Below, in pieces: positions 5,436-6,428 of a stretch of DNA of 6,428 bases; the stretch's first letter is position 1; every line of letters begins with the position of its first letter. The position numbers and the translations under genes were made by a program. Below the pieces are notes generated by a model. That model was not told the DNA's origin, did no database searches, and worked only from the letters and a program-made list of their open reading frames with translations. Origin of the DNA: JAZGDL01 sp036477795 (GTDB lineage: Bacteria; Planctomycetota; Phycisphaerae; UBA1845); contig JAZGDL010000132.1 in assembly GCA_036477795.1 (NCBI GenBank), forward strand, positions 1 to 6,428, in the 5' to 3' direction.

Positions 5436-5464
5436 TCCAAGGTTATGTAGCGAGGAGATTTTGA

Positions 5465-6428
5465 GTGGCGGCAAGTACTTACGATTCAACCAACATCAAG
5501 GTTCTCAAGGGCCTGGACGCCGTGCGGAAGCGGCCGGGCATGTACATCGGAGACACCAACGACGGTACCGGATTGCACCACATGGTGTTCGAGACCGTCG
5601 ACAATGCCGTAGACGAAGCCCTCGCGGGGCACTGCAGCGAAATCGACGTCATCATCCACGAGAATGAGTCGGTCAGTATCATCGATAACGGCCGTGGTAT
5701 CCCCGTGGACATGCATGAAGACGAGGGCCGCCCGGCCGCCGAGGTCATCATGACTGTGCTCCACGCCGGCGGTAAATTCGACGACAACTCCTACAAGGTG
5801 TCAGGCGGCCTGCACGGGGTCGGCGTGTCGGTGGTCAATGCGCTCTCCGAGCGCCTGGTGATGACTATCCACCGGGACGGCAAGACCTATCGCCAGGAGT
5901 ACCAGCACGGCGAGCCGCAGACAGCCCTGGAAATCGTCGCAGAGACCGACCGAACAGGTACCGATATCCTGTTCAAGCCCAGCGCGCGCACCTTCACCAA
6001 TATCGAGTTTCACTACGATATCCTCGCCAAGCGTCTGCGGGAGCTGTCTTTCCTCAACTCCGGCGTACGCATCCGGTTGCTGGATGAGCGCAGCGGCAAG
6101 AAGGATATCTTTCAGTACGAGGGCGGTATCAAGGCGTTCGTGGGGCATCTCAACAAGAACAAGACCCCGATACACAACAGCGTTCTTTACTTCTCCACCG
6201 AGAAGGATGCCGTGGGCATCGAGGTCGCCATGCAGTGGAACGACTCCTATCAGGAGAACATTTTCTGCTTCACCAACAATATTCCTCAACGCGATGGTGG
6301 CACCCATCTGTCCGGTTTCCGCGCCGCCCTGACGCGCATGCTCAATCAGTACATGGAGCGCAGCGGCGCCAGCCAGAAGGCCAAGGTGGAGCCCACCGGC
6401 GACGACGCGCGCGAAGGTCTGACGGCGG
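5465..6428 (+). CDS. gyrB: DNA gyrase subunit B, N-terminal part (runs off the right edge)
   Basis: GyrB is the ATPase subunit of DNA gyrase, which with GyrA introduces negative supercoils ahead of forks. I translated 321 open codons to the edge. The GHKL ATPase domain shows RKRPGMYIGDT (21-31), VFETVDNAVDEALAG (E43 as general base, N47 for Mg2+), IIDNGRGIP (D74, G78), LHAGGKFDDNSYKVSGGLHGVG (GGK and GGLHGVG nucleotide-lid motifs) and TGTDILFKP. The transducer domain follows, with NIPQRDGGTHLSGFRAALTR and GDDAREGLTA; the TOPRIM and tail regions are outside the window. The GTG start has GAGGAG (5452-5457) 7 bases upstream and gives MAASTYDSTNIKVLKGLDAVRKRPGM (written in two overlapping family blocks: N-terminus to IKVLKGLDAV, then RKRPGM). 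It lies 30 bases after recF and probably has its own promoter at 5427-5435. Confidence 0.98.
   Translation, partial: MAASTYDSTNIKVLKGLDAVRKRPGMYIGDTNDGTGLHHMVFETVDNAVDEALAGHCSEIDVIIHENESVSIIDNGRGIPVDMHEDEGRPAAEVIMTVLHAGGKFDDNSYKVSGGLHGVGVSVVNALSERLVMTIHRDGKTYRQEYQHGEPQTALEIVAETDRTGTDILFKPSARTFTNIEFHYDILAKRLRELSFLNSGVRIRLLDERSGKKDIFQYEGGIKAFVGHLNKNKTPIHNSVLYFSTEKDAVGIEVAMQWNDSYQENIFCFTNNIPQRDGGTHLSGFRAALTRMLNQYMERSGASQKAKVEPTGDDAREGLTA

Noticed and set aside
5444..5449. ATG upstream of gyrB as an alternative start
   Set aside because: It is followed immediately by TAG; GTG 5465 has the ribosome-binding site and the conserved N-terminus.

Overview
The window is the replication-origin neighbourhood of a bacterial chromosome, in the order yidC-rnpA-rpmH (minus strand) | dnaA-dnaN-recF-gyrB (plus strand). 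GC-rich coding sequence, this gene order and the protein sequences (44-residue L34, GAD-type RecF, DnaA with the usual four domains) point to a gammaproteobacterium. The genus cannot be fixed from the sequence alone; a Chromatiales/Ectothiorhodospiraceae-like or pseudomonad-like lineage is a guess. All genes look intact, apart from yidC and gyrB, which run off the two ends.

Left arm (1-1369, minus strand): rpmH (ribosomal protein L34), rnpA (RNase P protein) and the N-terminal 272 residues of the inner-membrane insertase YidC lie tightly packed, with gaps of 18 and 19 bases. yidD, which normally sits between rnpA and yidC, is absent because there is no room for it. A good sigma70-type promoter (TTGACA, 18-base spacer, TAGCAT) drives this operon from the rpmH-dnaA gap.

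Right arm (1567-6428, plus strand): dnaA (initiator), dnaN (beta clamp), recF (recombination mediator ATPase) and gyrB (gyrase B, first 321 codons). The 203-base dnaA-dnaN gap holds two perfect DnaA boxes (TTATCCACA) in inverted orientation near its ends, degenerate boxes, a 13-bp-stem inverted repeat and AT-rich stretches. It is the best oriC candidate in the window. The rpmH-dnaA gap, the other usual place, has only one imperfect box.

The most striking non-gene signal is a pair of parS-like ParB sites inside recF (TGTTCCACGTGGAAC, 15 identical bases, 618 bases apart). Each is spelled by codons for a Phe-His-Val-Glu motif of RecF. The second lies immediately upstream of an extended -10 promoter (TGGTATAAT) that overlaps the recF stop and probably serves gyrB. 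Replication start, clamp loading, supercoiling control and chromosome segregation are therefore encoded in overlapping layers here. I see no novel gene system; the interest is in the cis-acting layer. Five of the seven genes use GTG or TTG starts.
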